Positions 1-9,153 of a stretch of 64,000 nt of DNA are shown here, one piece after another. Source of the stretch: an uncultured Muribaculaceae bacterium. Its GTDB lineage: Bacteria; Bacteroidota; Bacteroidia; Bacteroidales; Muribaculaceae. The stretch's first letter is position 1; each line of letters opens with the position of its first letter. Below the pieces are notes generated by a model. The model was not told the DNA's origin, did not search any database, and saw only the letters and a program-made list of their open reading frames with translations. Where the stretch lies: the NCBI GenBank assembly GCA_944320595.1, contig CALUIB010000006.1, positions 1 to 64,000 of the forward strand, written 5' to 3'. Both the position numbers and the translations under genes were made by a program.

Positions 1-68
1 ACTCCCTAATTATCAAATCCTGTTGCGTTAATCTGCTGCAATTCGGCGGATATTCCAGAGATTTTCCG

Positions 69-76
69 TAAGTTTG
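69..76 (+). promoter_or_regulatory. Possible -7 box for the DPP IV gene
   Basis: TAAGTTTG matches the Bacteroidetes -7 consensus TAnnTTTG and lies 38 bases before the ATG at 114. No clear TTTG -33 element is present at the usual 19-20 base spacing, so this is only a candidate. Confidence 0.35.
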
Positions 77-113
77 TACATACAAAACAAATACAAGCTT
101 ATAATAAAATATA

Positions 114-2297
114 ATGAACAAGTTTATCATTTCTTCGATTGTGGCGGTTGCCTCGGTGGCCGCATTCCCATCGGATTGCATGGCCCGATTTACATTGCAA
201 GATGCCGTGCTGCAACAAAAAACGCCCAAGGGCATAAATGAAATGGTTCCGGCTGCCGACGGCAATTTTTATTACGAACTGACCGACGGCGGCAGCAAAA
301 TAATAAAACGAGACTATAAAACCGGGAAAACCGCCGAAACTATATTCGACTCGGCCACAGCACGCGACTGCAACATTTCGCAATGGGAGGGATTTCAATT
401 TTCGCCTAACGAGCAAAAAATATTGCTATACACCAATTCCACCCCCATTTACCGATATTCTTTCAAGGCCGACTACTATGTATATGAAATCAACCATAAC
501 AAACTTACAAAGTTGTCGGACGAAGGGGGAGAAGAAATTGCGACATTCTCACCCAACGGGCGAATGGTGGCATACGTGAAAGACAACAACGCATACGTGG
601 CAAAACTCGACTACGGCACAAATATCGCCATTACCACCGATGGAGAAAAAAACAAAATCATCAACGCCGTACCCGACTGGGTGTATCAAGAAGAGTTCGG
701 CCTTCTGAACTCATTTGCATGGTCGCCCGACAACCTCATGCTTTCATTCATAAGATGGGATGAAACCGACGTGCCGCTATACTCAATGCAACTTTTCGAG
801 AATACTGGCAACACCGGTTATTGCTTGTATCCCGATGAATTTGAATACAAGTACCCCACCGCAGGACAACCTAATGCTGTAACAAGTGTGCTTAGCTACG
901 ACATAGAGACCCGCGTGCTAAAAACCGTGCAACTGCCAATAACCGAAACCGACTATATCCCTGCCATAACCTATACAAGCGACCCGGCAAAATTGATGGT
1001 GACAACCCTCAACCGCACACAAAACCGCATTCAAGTATATGCGGCCAATCCGCGTTCCACGCTCTCGAAACTTATTTACCAAGAAGAGTCGGAAAGCTGG
1101 ATAGACTTCCAACTGATGTCGAAAATGAAATTTTACGACGACTTCATCATAATGCCGAGCGAAAAAGACGGATATGCACACCTTTACAAGCTATCGACAA
1201 GCGGCGCACTTATAAAGCAACTAACATCGGGCGACTGGAACGTGACTGAATATTACGGCTACGACCCTGTGCGAAAGATACACTATGTACAAACCACACA
1301 AGAAGGCCCGCTAAACCGTGTCATTGCCAAAATCGACGAGAAGACGGGTGAAACAACCATAATATCGGAACTTGAAGGCACCCATAATGCACATTTCAGC
1401 AACAACTTCTCATATTTCGTTGAGCATTACAGCAGTGCCGACTGCCCCGACCAATACTCCATCTGCGACTATCGCGGAAAATCGGTGCGAGACCTTGAAA
1501 TGAATTCGGCATATAGCGAGAAATATACTGCAAGCGATGTGCCTAACAAGGAATTTTTCACTATGCAAAGCGATGGCAACACGCTCAACGGATATATAAT
1601 CAAGCCAATAGACTTTGACCCATCGAAAAAGTACCCCGTAATCATGTCGCAATATAGCGGGCCAGGCTCACAACAGGTGCTGAACGAATGGAAAATGGAT
1701 TGGGAACAATATTTTGCCACTCAGGGCTACGTTATAGCTTGCGTCGATGGCCGTGGCACGGGAGGTAGAAGCAAGGATTTCCAAGACATTGTTTACATGA
1801 ACCTCGGCAAATATGAGTCAATCGACCAAATTGCGGCAGCACAGTACATGGCATCACTGCCTTACGTCGATGCCTCACGCATAGGCATCTGGGGATGGAG
1901 CTATGGCGGTTACGAAACACTGATGGCCATGTCGCAGTCTGACAGCAAGTTTGCCGCCGGCGTGGCAATTGCACCAGTCACCGACTGGCGTTTCTACGAC
2001 ACAGTTTATGCCGAGCGATATATGCGCACCCCGCAAGAAAATGAAAGCGGATACATTTCAAGCTCCCCTCTTGAACGTGCCGCAAGCCTAAAAGGGCGTG
2101 TACTCATCATATCAGGAACTGCCGACGACAACGTGCATATCACAAACACGCTTAATTACGCCAGCAGATTGCAACAGCACGATAAGCTGTTCAATATGAT
2201 GATATACCCCAATAAAAACCACTCGATAACTGGCGGCGACACTCGCTACGTGCTTTACCGCCAAGTTCTCGACTTCTTCGACACCCACTTGAAATAA
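114..2297 (+). CDS. Dipeptidyl-peptidase IV-type serine peptidase (S9B), exported
   Basis: The product probably cleaves X-Pro (or X-Ala) dipeptides from the N-termini of peptides outside the cytoplasm. The 727-residue length is normal for bacterial DPP IV. Residues 1-24 form a signal peptide ending near Cys-Met-Ala. The middle of the protein resembles the DPP IV N-terminal beta-propeller, including the Asp-Trp-Val-Tyr-Gln-Glu-Glu segment that in DPP IV carries the glutamates holding the substrate amino terminus. The C-terminal alpha/beta hydrolase domain has Gly-Trp-Ser-Tyr-Gly-Gly with the nucleophile at Ser596, the acid in Thr-Ala-Asp-Asp-Asn-Val-His near 671, and the base at His703. The gene stands alone and ends at a strong terminator (2316-2353). 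The family assignment is firm; the exact substrate is inferred. Confidence 0.93.
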   Translation: MNKFIISSIVAVASVAAFPSDCMARFTLQDAVLQQKTPKGINEMVPAADGNFYYELTDGGSKIIKRDYKTGKTAETIFDSATARDCNISQWEGFQFSPNEQKILLYTNSTPIYRYSFKADYYVYEINHNKLTKLSDEGGEEIATFSPNGRMVAYVKDNNAYVAKLDYGTNIAITTDGEKNKIINAVPDWVYQEEFGLLNSFAWSPDNLMLSFIRWDETDVPLYSMQLFENTGNTGYCLYPDEFEYKYPTAGQPNAVTSVLSYDIETRVLKTVQLPITETDYIPAITYTSDPAKLMVTTLNRTQNRIQVYAANPRSTLSKLIYQEESESWIDFQLMSKMKFYDDFIIMPSEKDGYAHLYKLSTSGALIKQLTSGDWNVTEYYGYDPVRKIHYVQTTQEGPLNRVIAKIDEKTGETTIISELEGTHNAHFSNNFSYFVEHYSSADCPDQYSICDYRGKSVRDLEMNSAYSEKYTASDVPNKEFFTMQSDGNTLNGYIIKPIDFDPSKKYPVIMSQYSGPGSQQVLNEWKMDWEQYFATQGYVIACVDGRGTGGRSKDFQDIVYMNLGKYESIDQIAAAQYMASLPYVDASRIGIWGWSYGGYETLMAMSQSDSKFAAGVAIAPVTDWRFYDTVYAERYMRTPQENESGYISSSPLERAASLKGRVLIISGTADDNVHITNTLNYASRLQQHDKLFNMMIYPNKNHSITGGDTRYVLYRQVLDFFDTHLK

Positions 2298-2315
2298 CCA
2301 CCATAAAAGTAACCA

Positions 2316-2353
2316 AGGAGTGGAATTTCCGCAATTGCAGAAATTCCACTCCT
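2316..2353 (+). terminator. Intrinsic terminator after the DPP IV gene
   Basis: A 14-base-pair perfect stem (2316-2329 with 2340-2353) with a 10-base loop is followed by CTCTTTTTCG. It separates the peptidase gene from miaA. Confidence 0.85.
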
Positions 2354-2379
2354 CTCTTTTTCGAGTTGAATTTATGACG

Positions 2380-2387
2380 TAATTTTG
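2380..2387 (+). promoter_or_regulatory. -7 box of the miaA promoter
   Basis: TAATTTTG matches TAnnTTTG and lies just after the upstream terminator. Transcription would start near 2393, which excludes the in-frame ATG at 2385 and supports the ATG at 2418 as the miaA start. No convincing -33 element is seen. Confidence 0.55.
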
Positions 2388-2417
2388 CAAATAGGAAAAC
2401 CGACACTAACTGCAAAT

Positions 2418-3356
2418 ATGGATGACAACCTGCTATACGTAATCACGGGCCCCACTGCCTCGGGGAAAACGGCCAAAGCCGTGGCCTTGGCCAAAGCGAT
2501 AAATGCCGAAATCATAAGTGCCGACTCTCGACAAATTTACCGTGGCATGGACTTAGGCACAGGGAAAGACATTGACGAATACGGCACTGTTCCATACCAC
2601 TTAATCGACATCTGCAACGCAGGCTACCAATACAATCTTTACGAGTACCTGCGCGACTTCAAAAGCGCATACCTCGACATCTGCAACAGGGGTAAACGAG
2701 CCATCTTGTGTGGCGGTACGGGACTTTATGTGGAAAGCGTGATAAAGGGGATAGAACTGCCGCCGGTTCCCGAAAACCCTGAATTGCGCAACGCCCTTGC
2801 CGACAAGTCGCTACAAGAACTGACCGACATCCTCAGCCAAATGAAAACACTGCACAATGTGACCGACGTGGACAGCTGCAAACGCGCCATAAGGGCAATT
2901 GAAATACAAAAATATTACCACGACAATCCCCAGCTGCAAATAAAAACGACTCCACACCCCATGGAGAACGCATTGGTAATAGGCATATACATCGACAGGG
3001 AAAACAGGCGCGCAAGAATTACCCGTCGATTACGCGACCGCTTAGAATGTGGCATGGTTGATGAAGTAAGGAGGCTTATCGACAATGGCGTTGCTCCCGA
3101 CGACCTTATTTATTACGGCCTTGAATACAAATATGTAACACAATACGTCATCGGGAAACTATCATACGATGAAATGTTCTCGCAACTTGAAATTGCAATC
3201 CACCAGTTCGCAAAACGCCAAATGACGTGGTTCCGCGGAATGGAACGTCGCGGAACACGCATCCACTGGCTGCCTTTCGACATGGACAATGACGAATTTG
3301 TGGCCTCAGTTGCCAAACTCGCGGCGAGCACTGTCGATTTTGAGCAGAATAAATAG
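2418..3356 (+). CDS. miaA: tRNA dimethylallyltransferase MiaA
   Basis: MiaA transfers a dimethylallyl group from DMAPP to N6 of A37 in tRNAs that read codons starting with U. The 312-residue protein opens with a P-loop, Gly-Pro-Thr-Ala-Ser-Gly-Lys-Thr at 11-18, followed by the family segment Ser-Ala-Asp-Ser-Arg-Gln-Ile-Tyr-Arg. The conserved Gly-Gly-Thr-Gly-Leu-Tyr and a C-terminal Gln-Met-Thr-Trp-Phe-Arg are also present. I chose the ATG at 2418 over an in-frame ATG at 2385 because the latter lies inside or before the likely transcription start. The 3' end overlaps the convergent rodA by 51 bases, so the two transcripts are complementary at their tails. Confidence 0.96.
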   Translation: MDDNLLYVITGPTASGKTAKAVALAKAINAEIISADSRQIYRGMDLGTGKDIDEYGTVPYHLIDICNAGYQYNLYEYLRDFKSAYLDICNRGKRAILCGGTGLYVESVIKGIELPPVPENPELRNALADKSLQELTDILSQMKTLHNVTDVDSCKRAIRAIEIQKYYHDNPQLQIKTTPHPMENALVIGIYIDRENRRARITRRLRDRLECGMVDEVRRLIDNGVAPDDLIYYGLEYKYVTQYVIGKLSYDEMFSQLEIAIHQFAKRQMTWFRGMERRGTRIHWLPFDMDNDEFVASVAKLAASTVDFEQNK

Positions 3357-4778
3357 CTGCATGGTAAAGGCCAATAATGCCGACCCGCCATAGCTAAACA
3401 GCGGTAACGGTATCCCAATCACCGGGCTTAACCCAACTACCATACCTATGTTTATCCCCAAGTGGAATATTAGGTAAGAGGCCACACAATAGGCATATAC
3501 ACGCCCGAACGCCGTCCGTTGCCGCTCGGCGATGTGGATTATACGCAATATCAGCGCAAGGTACAGCACCAGTATAAGAGTTGTGCCTATAAACCCTTGC
3601 TCCTCCCCTATCGTGCAGAATATGAAGTCGGTGTGCTGCTCGGGTACATATTTCAGTTTCGTCTGCGTTCCGTTCAGAAATCCCTTACCCGTAACGCCGC
3701 CCGAACCTATGGCTATTTTCGACTGGTTGACGTTATACCCGGCACCGCGCAAATCCTCCTCAAGCCCGAGCGATACCTTTATTCGCATCTGCTGGTATGG
3801 CTCAAGCGCATTATTGAAAGCATAGTCCACGGTAAACATAAATCCGACAGATGCCAACACGAACAAAAGCGTGGGAATCACCTTGCGCAGTTTCTCAACG
3901 AACATCGCCACGAGCAAATAAACCAAACCACCACCTATCACAACAAAGAAGAACACAAGCCCGTTGATGTATATATCAACAAACGTCAGGCCATACGCAA
4001 TAACGCCGCAGCCCATAAAGCCAAGCAGCAGGTTCCTTGCCGTTTTTAACGACTTGCTGTAGAATGCCACCATCCCTATCATAATCACCATTATGATTAT
4101 GAATGTAATGAATTCGCCTAATGGTATTCCCATAAGCATCGACTCGGAATATTTCACGACCACCACAAAAAATGTAACAGCGCACAACCCGGCAAACAGC
4201 ACAAAGCCGCTCATACCTTCACGGTAAAGTACAAATATAAGCGATGTATAAACTATTGCCGACCCCGTCTCCTTCTGCAAGAAAATCAATATTATGGGTA
4301 CAAGAATTATTGCAAACGCCTTGATATAATTCTTATAGCTGCGGTTAAGCACAAAATTATATCCGCCAAACAACTTGGCAAGCGCAAGAGCCGTGGCAAA
4401 CTTGCCAAACTCGGCCGATTGGAAACTTATAGGCCCCAGCACTATCCACGAACGCGACCCCTTGATGTCGGTCGCAACAAATATGGTCAAAACCATGAGG
4501 AACACTGCCACAGCATAGATGGGATAGGCGTATGCCTCAAAAAATCGCCTGTCGATGATGAGTATGCAGAACCCTATCAAAAGCGAGATTCCAATCCACA
4601 GAAATTGCCTGCCCGAGAACTCCGTCAATGAGAACATACTGGCATGGTCGTAATCATAACTTGCGGCATATATGCTCACGGCACCGCACACCATTAGCGT
4701 AGCATATAACAACACCAGCACCCAGTCGATTGACCGAAATGCCGACCGCGCCTCATATTTAGTGTTTCTTAACTCCAC
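3306..4778 (-). CDS. rodA: Rod-shape glycosyltransferase RodA (SEDS family)
   Basis: RodA is the SEDS peptidoglycan glycosyltransferase of the elongasome and works with the PBP2 transpeptidase encoded just upstream. The protein is strongly hydrophobic with about ten membrane segments. The C-terminal family signatures are present: His-Thr-Asp-Phe-Ile-Phe-Cys-Thr-Ile-Gly-Glu-Glu and the Gly-Ile-Pro-Leu-Pro-Leu-Phe-Ser-Tyr-Gly-Gly-Ser block. A GTG at 4778 gives 490 residues and overlaps mrdA by 20 bases. An in-frame ATG at 4817 would give 503 residues and a 59-base overlap. I prefer the GTG because the predicted protein then starts shortly before the first membrane helix, as in relatives. It is the last gene of the minus-strand cell-shape cluster. 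Confidence 0.93.
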   Translation of the reverse strand: MELRNTKYEARSAFRSIDWVLVLLYATLMVCGAVSIYAASYDYDHASMFSLTEFSGRQFLWIGISLLIGFCILIIDRRFFEAYAYPIYAVAVFLMVLTIFVATDIKGSRSWIVLGPISFQSAEFGKFATALALAKLFGGYNFVLNRSYKNYIKAFAIILVPIILIFLQKETGSAIVYTSLIFVLYREGMSGFVLFAGLCAVTFFVVVVKYSESMLMGIPLGEFITFIIIMVIMIGMVAFYSKSLKTARNLLLGFMGCGVIAYGLTFVDIYINGLVFFFVVIGGGLVYLLVAMFVEKLRKVIPTLLFVLASVGFMFTVDYAFNNALEPYQQMRIKVSLGLEEDLRGAGYNVNQSKIAIGSGGVTGKGFLNGTQTKLKYVPEQHTDFIFCTIGEEQGFIGTTLILVLYLALILRIIHIAERQRTAFGRVYAYCVASYLIFHLGINIGMVVGLSPVIGIPLPLFSYGGSALLAFTMQLFILLKIDSARREFGN

Positions 4779-6612
4779 TGTACAAAATTGTATTTGATTC
4801 GAGCATTCGCTGCTCAAGGTATTTACGCTCGGGCGAGATTTCCCCCGTCAAGTATTTTTCCATCATCAGCCCACCAATAGGTACGCCGTATGTTGCGCCA
4901 AAACCAGCATTCTCCACATACACGCAAATAGCAATCTTGGGATTGTTCATCGGAGCAAATCCCATGAATGCCGAGTGGTCGCGCCCGTGCGGATTTTGCG
5001 CAGTGCCAGTTTTGCCACACACTTCAACATCGCCAAAAGCCGCATTACGGCACGTTCCGCCCACAACGGCCATGCGCATCCCGTCAACAATATCTTCATA
5101 ATAACGGCGGTCTATTGTCGGGTAGCGTTTCTCGTAGTAGCGGCTCGCAATAGTGTCGTCTTCCACTTCCTTTACCACATGTGGCGTGATGAAGTACCCC
5201 CTGTTGGCTATCGTGGCACACAAGTTGGCAATCTGCAACGGTGTAGCCAATATCTCGCCTTGGCCTATCGCTATCGATATTATGGTATTCGCACTCCAAC
5301 GGCCTTCGCCATATATTTTGCTGTAAAAGGCACTATTCGGTATGAACCCACGGCTCTCGCCAGGCAAGTCAATGCCAAGCTTGTATCCATAGCCCATCGA
5401 TACTAAATGATTTTTCCACACTTCGAACGCCTTGGCCGGAGTGCCATACTTCGAGCGGCGGTCTATCATATTCTTTAACCCCCAGCAAAAATATGCATTG
5501 CACGATGTGCGTATTGCTGGCTTGAGCGTTATCGGTGATTCATGTCCGTGGCATCCCACCCTAAGTCCGCCATTGATGTATCCATGGTGGCACGGATAAG
5601 GAGTTGACAAGTTCACTATGCCTTCTTGCTCCAAAATAAGCCCCTGCGTGGGTTTGAACGTGGACCCCGGAGGATAAGCCGCCATTATCGAACGGTCATA
5701 TAGCGGCTTATAGGGGTTACGCACAAGCTCGCGATAGTTTTTGCCTCGCTCACGACCTATGAGGATAGTCGGGTCGTATGTGGGACTCGACACCATTGCC
5801 AGTATCTCGCCCGTAGAAGGCTCGATAGCCACTATGGCCCCTATCTTATTTTGCATCAGTTTTTCGCCATACTCCTGCAGTTCTATGTCTATACCCAAGG
5901 TGAGGTTCTTGCCCGATACGGGTTTCACGTCTTGCCGCCCGTCGTCGTAACGCCCTTGTATCTTGCCGTAGGCATCCCTTATGAGGATTTCCACGCCTTT
6001 CTCCCCACGCAATTGCAGTTCATAACTTTTCTCGATACCCAAGTCGCCTGTGTAATCGCCTGGACGGTAATAGTCGTCACGCTCTATGTCGCGGCTGTTA
6101 ACCTCACGTATATTTCCCAGAATATTGGCACCGGCAATATGGTTGTACTGTCGCAATATCCTTTTTTGTATAAAAAAACCAGGGTAGCGGTAAAGTTTCT
6201 CCTGAAGCCGCCCGTAATCCTTGGCCGACAGGTGCGACATGAACGTCTGTTGCGAATACGACGAATACCCCGGGTTGTGCCGCATTTCATACATACGGCG
6301 GTCAAATTCTTCCCTGGTTATTTGCAATGTCTTGCAAAAATCGATAGTGTCGAATGGCTGCACGTCACGTGGTATCATCATCACATCGTAAGCTGGCTGG
6401 TTATACACAATAAGCTCGCCGTTGCGGTCATATATCAATCCCCGCGACGGGTACACCGTCTTGCGCAAAAAAGCATTAGACTCGGCATTCTCCTTATACC
6501 GGCTGTCAACAACTTGCAACTCAAACAGCCGTATAATAAAAATAAGCACGAGAACGACCACAAAGCCGCCAACTACATACTTGCGCCTCTCAAGTCTATA
6601 ATCTTTTCTCAC
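4759..6612 (-). CDS. mrdA: Penicillin-binding protein 2 (elongasome transpeptidase)
   Basis: PBP2 is the class B transpeptidase that cross-links peptidoglycan during side-wall growth. The 617-residue protein has one N-terminal membrane anchor (about 13-33), a pedestal domain, and a transpeptidase domain with all three motifs: Ser-Thr-Phe-Lys starting at Ser317, Ser-Cys-Asn at 370-372, and Lys-Thr-Gly starting at Lys534. The start overlaps the end of mreD by 17 bases and the end overlaps rodA, so the three genes are likely translated in a coupled way. Confidence 0.96.
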   Translation of the reverse strand: MRKDYRLERRKYVVGGFVVVLVLIFIIRLFELQVVDSRYKENAESNAFLRKTVYPSRGLIYDRNGELIVYNQPAYDVMMIPRDVQPFDTIDFCKTLQITREEFDRRMYEMRHNPGYSSYSQQTFMSHLSAKDYGRLQEKLYRYPGFFIQKRILRQYNHIAGANILGNIREVNSRDIERDDYYRPGDYTGDLGIEKSYELQLRGEKGVEILIRDAYGKIQGRYDDGRQDVKPVSGKNLTLGIDIELQEYGEKLMQNKIGAIVAIEPSTGEILAMVSSPTYDPTILIGRERGKNYRELVRNPYKPLYDRSIMAAYPPGSTFKPTQGLILEQEGIVNLSTPYPCHHGYINGGLRVGCHGHESPITLKPAIRTSCNAYFCWGLKNMIDRRSKYGTPAKAFEVWKNHLVSMGYGYKLGIDLPGESRGFIPNSAFYSKIYGEGRWSANTIISIAIGQGEILATPLQIANLCATIANRGYFITPHVVKEVEDDTIASRYYEKRYPTIDRRYYEDIVDGMRMAVVGGTCRNAAFGDVEVCGKTGTAQNPHGRDHSAFMGFAPMNNPKIAICVYVENAGFGATYGVPIGGLMMEKYLTGEISPERKYLEQRMLESNTILYSGVKKH

Positions 6613-7114
6613 GTCTTGTTGTGGCTATACTGTCAAAACCCAATAATACAAGGAAGGTGAGCAATGTGCTCGACAATATCCTTAGCAATGTTATCTCGAT
6701 GTGCCGTAGTGAAAAAGCCTGTATGACAAACACTGCCACGCAATAAAGCAACACGGCTGTGAGCATATATTTGGCATATACACTCAAGCCCAACGAGCGT
6801 ATCGACGGAACGGGATTGCCAAGGTCATACTCCCGTGGGAAGTAAAGCAGGGACACAGGCTTGCGGCCTGCTGCAAGTATGGTTGCCGCAAGCGCATTCA
6901 TGCCTTGCGTGTCGCCGAAAATATCAACACACAATCCAAGCAAGAACGACAGGCACATAACCCAGTTGACCGACAGGTTAATGGGCAGCCTGATGATAAA
7001 ATATATGAACACCAGCGGCACTGCAACGCCAAACAAGCAAATGCGGTTGCATATCACTTGCGCAAGCAGCATACCGACAAACAGCATCACGAATTGCAAC
7101 ACCTGCTTGCTCAC
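6596..7114 (-). CDS. mreD: Rod-shape-determining protein MreD
   Basis: This 172-residue protein is almost entirely hydrophobic, with about five membrane segments, and matches MreD in size and position between mreC and mrdA. MreD links the MreB cytoskeleton to wall synthesis through MreC. It overlaps mreC by 4 bases and mrdA by 17. MreD sequences diverge strongly, so gene order carries much of the identification. Confidence 0.88.
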   Translation of the reverse strand: MSKQVLQFVMLFVGMLLAQVICNRICLFGVAVPLVFIYFIIRLPINLSVNWVMCLSFLLGLCVDIFGDTQGMNALAATILAAGRKPVSLLYFPREYDLGNPVPSIRSLGLSVYAKYMLTAVLLYCVAVFVIQAFSLRHIEITLLRILSSTLLTFLVLLGFDSIATTRREKRL

Positions 7115-7974
7115 TTGCGGCCTCCTTTCTTGCCATTACCGAAATCTGCGGCCTCAAGGGCATCGAGTTCTTCCTTCATGCCATTACTTATTGCCCTCAC
7201 GGTGCTTAACCTTGAGAAATCGGTAGTCAACTTTATTTTCAACGTATAAAAATTATCATCATTAGTGGGCATCTGCCCTTCTATTGTTCCCACTATCAGT
7301 CCTTCGGGAAACACTGCAGAATAACCACTTGTGATTATAGTGTCGCCATTTTCAAATTCCACGTGGCGAGGCAATTCTTCAAGCACGGCATATTGCGGAC
7401 TGACGCAATCCCACACAAGGCTGCCGAAAAAGTCACTGTCCTTTACTTTGCACGACAATCGCAAATTGGGGTTGAGCAACGAAATGATACGGGCCGAGTG
7501 TTCCCCCACCACATTCACTATGCCCACAACGCCATTTTGGTCCACCACCCCCATTTCGGGCAATACTCCATCGGCTCGCCCCCTGTTGATGGTGATATAA
7601 TTATAGGGCTGCGAAATGCTGTTGCTTATGACGTGGGCTATCACAAAATCAAAATTCTGGTATTCCGGGCGTACCGAATTAGTATCGGGCATCTGCATTT
7701 TGTAATCGTTTATTTGGTTGCGCAGGCTCACCACTTCGTTTTCGAGCATGGCATTGCGTTGTTGCAAATCTTCGTTAATGCCTCGCAGGTGGAAATAAGA
7801 TGTCACATTATTGAACAACCCGTAAACCGCACTGCTCACGGCATTGGCCGACGTAAAGTAAATGGAATGTTGGTACGGATTGCTTTGGAACAGCAATAAG
7901 CAACTCATTACTGCAAAAAACAGGAAAACAAACCATGAACTGTATTTTATAATAAAATCAAGTAAATTTTTCAC
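7111..7974 (-). CDS. mreC: Rod-shape-determining protein MreC
   Basis: MreC is a periplasmic scaffold that activates the PBP2-RodA pair. The 287-residue protein has a short cytoplasmic N-terminus, one membrane helix (about 12-32), a coiled-coil segment (about 62-92, Leu-Gln-Gln-Arg-Asn-Ala-Met-Leu-Glu-Asn-Glu-Val) and the beta-barrel region with the family segment Gly-Val-Val-Asp-Gln-Asn-Gly-Val-Val-Gly. The charged C-terminus (Gly-Asn-Gly-Lys-Lys-Gly-Gly-Arg-Lys) is common in Bacteroidales. A 125-base spacer with a hairpin separates it from mreB. Confidence 0.95.
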   Translation of the reverse strand: MKNLLDFIIKYSSWFVFLFFAVMSCLLLFQSNPYQHSIYFTSANAVSSAVYGLFNNVTSYFHLRGINEDLQQRNAMLENEVVSLRNQINDYKMQMPDTNSVRPEYQNFDFVIAHVISNSISQPYNYITINRGRADGVLPEMGVVDQNGVVGIVNVVGEHSARIISLLNPNLRLSCKVKDSDFFGSLVWDCVSPQYAVLEELPRHVEFENGDTIITSGYSAVFPEGLIVGTIEGQMPTNDDNFYTLKIKLTTDFSRLSTVRAISNGMKEELDALEAADFGNGKKGGRK

Positions 7975-8028
7975 CCTTTAAAGCCCTTTTATTTGCCTGT
8001 CGATTATGTGCATTTATACGGAAACTGC

Positions 8029-8057
8029 CGGGGAAGTCGTCTTCGACAACTTTCCCG
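8029..8057 (-). other. Stem-loop in the mreB-mreC spacer
   Basis: Bases 8029-8037 pair with 8049-8057 (nine pairs, one G-U). No U-run follows on the minus strand, so it is more likely an RNA-processing or attenuation stem than a full terminator. The rest of the 125-base spacer shows no gene. Confidence 0.5.
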
Positions 8058-8099
8058 ACAATTCTCTATCAGATTGTCACGCACTGGCATCGGCGTGGT

Positions 8100-9122
8100 T
8101 TACCTTATCAAAAAGTTAAAGCGGTTTATATTTTTCAATGCTACACCAGTTCCTTTAGCCACTGCATGCAATGGGTCATCGGCTATGCGGAACGGTATGC
8201 CTATTTTGTCGGTAAGCCGCTTGTCAAGGCCTCTCAACAGGGCTCCGCCACCGGCAAGGTAAATACCGTTTGAGACAATATCGGCATACAATTCCGGCGG
8301 TGTCTGCTCCAATGCGCTCAGCACGGCTGCCTCGATTTTTGAAATAGACTTCTCAATGCAGTGGCAAATCTCCTGGTAAGAAACCGGCACTTCCATTGGC
8401 AATGCCGTCATCTGGTTGGGGCCATGCACTACATAGTCCTCTGGCGGGTTTTCAAGCTCGGTAAGAGCCGAACCTACATTGATTTTAATCAACTCGGCCG
8501 TGCGTTCGCCCACTTTCACATTGTGTGCGCGGCGCATGTGTTCCTTTATGTCATCGGTAAGGTCGTCACCGGCTATGCGTATGCTCTTGTTGCTGACTAT
8601 GCCGCCAAGCGATATAACGGCAATCTCGGTGCTACCGCCGCCTATGTCCACAATCATGTTCCCCTCGGGAGCTTCCACGTCAAGCCCTATACCAAGGGCG
8701 GCAGCCATGGGTTCATAAATCATGTACACGTCGCGACCGCCGGCATGTTCCGAAGAATCTCGCACGGCACGTATCTCCACTTCGGTGCTACCCGACGGGA
8801 TACACACTACCATACGCAACGACGGCGAGGCAAGCCAGCGGTTTTTCGTGCTTACCATTCTTACCATCCCCCGTATCATCAGCTCGGCAGCATTAAAGTC
8901 GGCAATTACGCCGTCGCTCAGTGGACGAATGGTTTTAATGTCGGGGTGCGTTTTCTCGTGCATCTGTTTTGCACGCTCGCCCACGGCCAACAATTTTCCC
9001 GTGCGGTTGTCGAGGGCGACGACCGAAGGCTCGTCAACTACAATCTTGTCGTTGTGTATTATGATAGTATTGGCCGTTCCAAGGTCAACAGCTATTTCCT
9101 GAGTCAATGAGAAAAGTCCCAT
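8100..9122 (-). CDS. mreB: Rod-shape-determining actin homologue MreB
   Basis: MreB polymerises into membrane-bound filaments that orient the elongasome. The 340-residue protein starts with the typical Met-Gly-Leu-Phe-Ser-Leu-Thr-Gln-Glu-Ile-Ala and has the actin-fold phosphate loops Asp-Leu-Gly-Thr-Ala-Asn-Thr and Val-Asp-Ile-Gly-Gly-Gly-Ser-Thr-Glu. The adenosine loop Leu-Ala-Gly-Gly-Gly-Ala-Leu-Leu-Arg-Gly is near 288-297. It lies 31 bases after the purH stop codon, so it is probably expressed with purH. Confidence 0.97.
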   Translation of the reverse strand: MGLFSLTQEIAVDLGTANTIIIHNDKIVVDEPSVVALDNRTGKLLAVGERAKQMHEKTHPDIKTIRPLSDGVIADFNAAELMIRGMVRMVSTKNRWLASPSLRMVVCIPSGSTEVEIRAVRDSSEHAGGRDVYMIYEPMAAALGIGLDVEAPEGNMIVDIGGGSTEIAVISLGGIVSNKSIRIAGDDLTDDIKEHMRRAHNVKVGERTAELIKINVGSALTELENPPEDYVVHGPNQMTALPMEVPVSYQEICHCIEKSISKIEAAVLSALEQTPPELYADIVSNGIYLAGGGALLRGLDKRLTDKIGIPFRIADDPLHAVAKGTGVALKNINRFNFLIR

Positions 9123-9153
9123 ATAAAATCAAGTTCGATATATATGTGTACTA

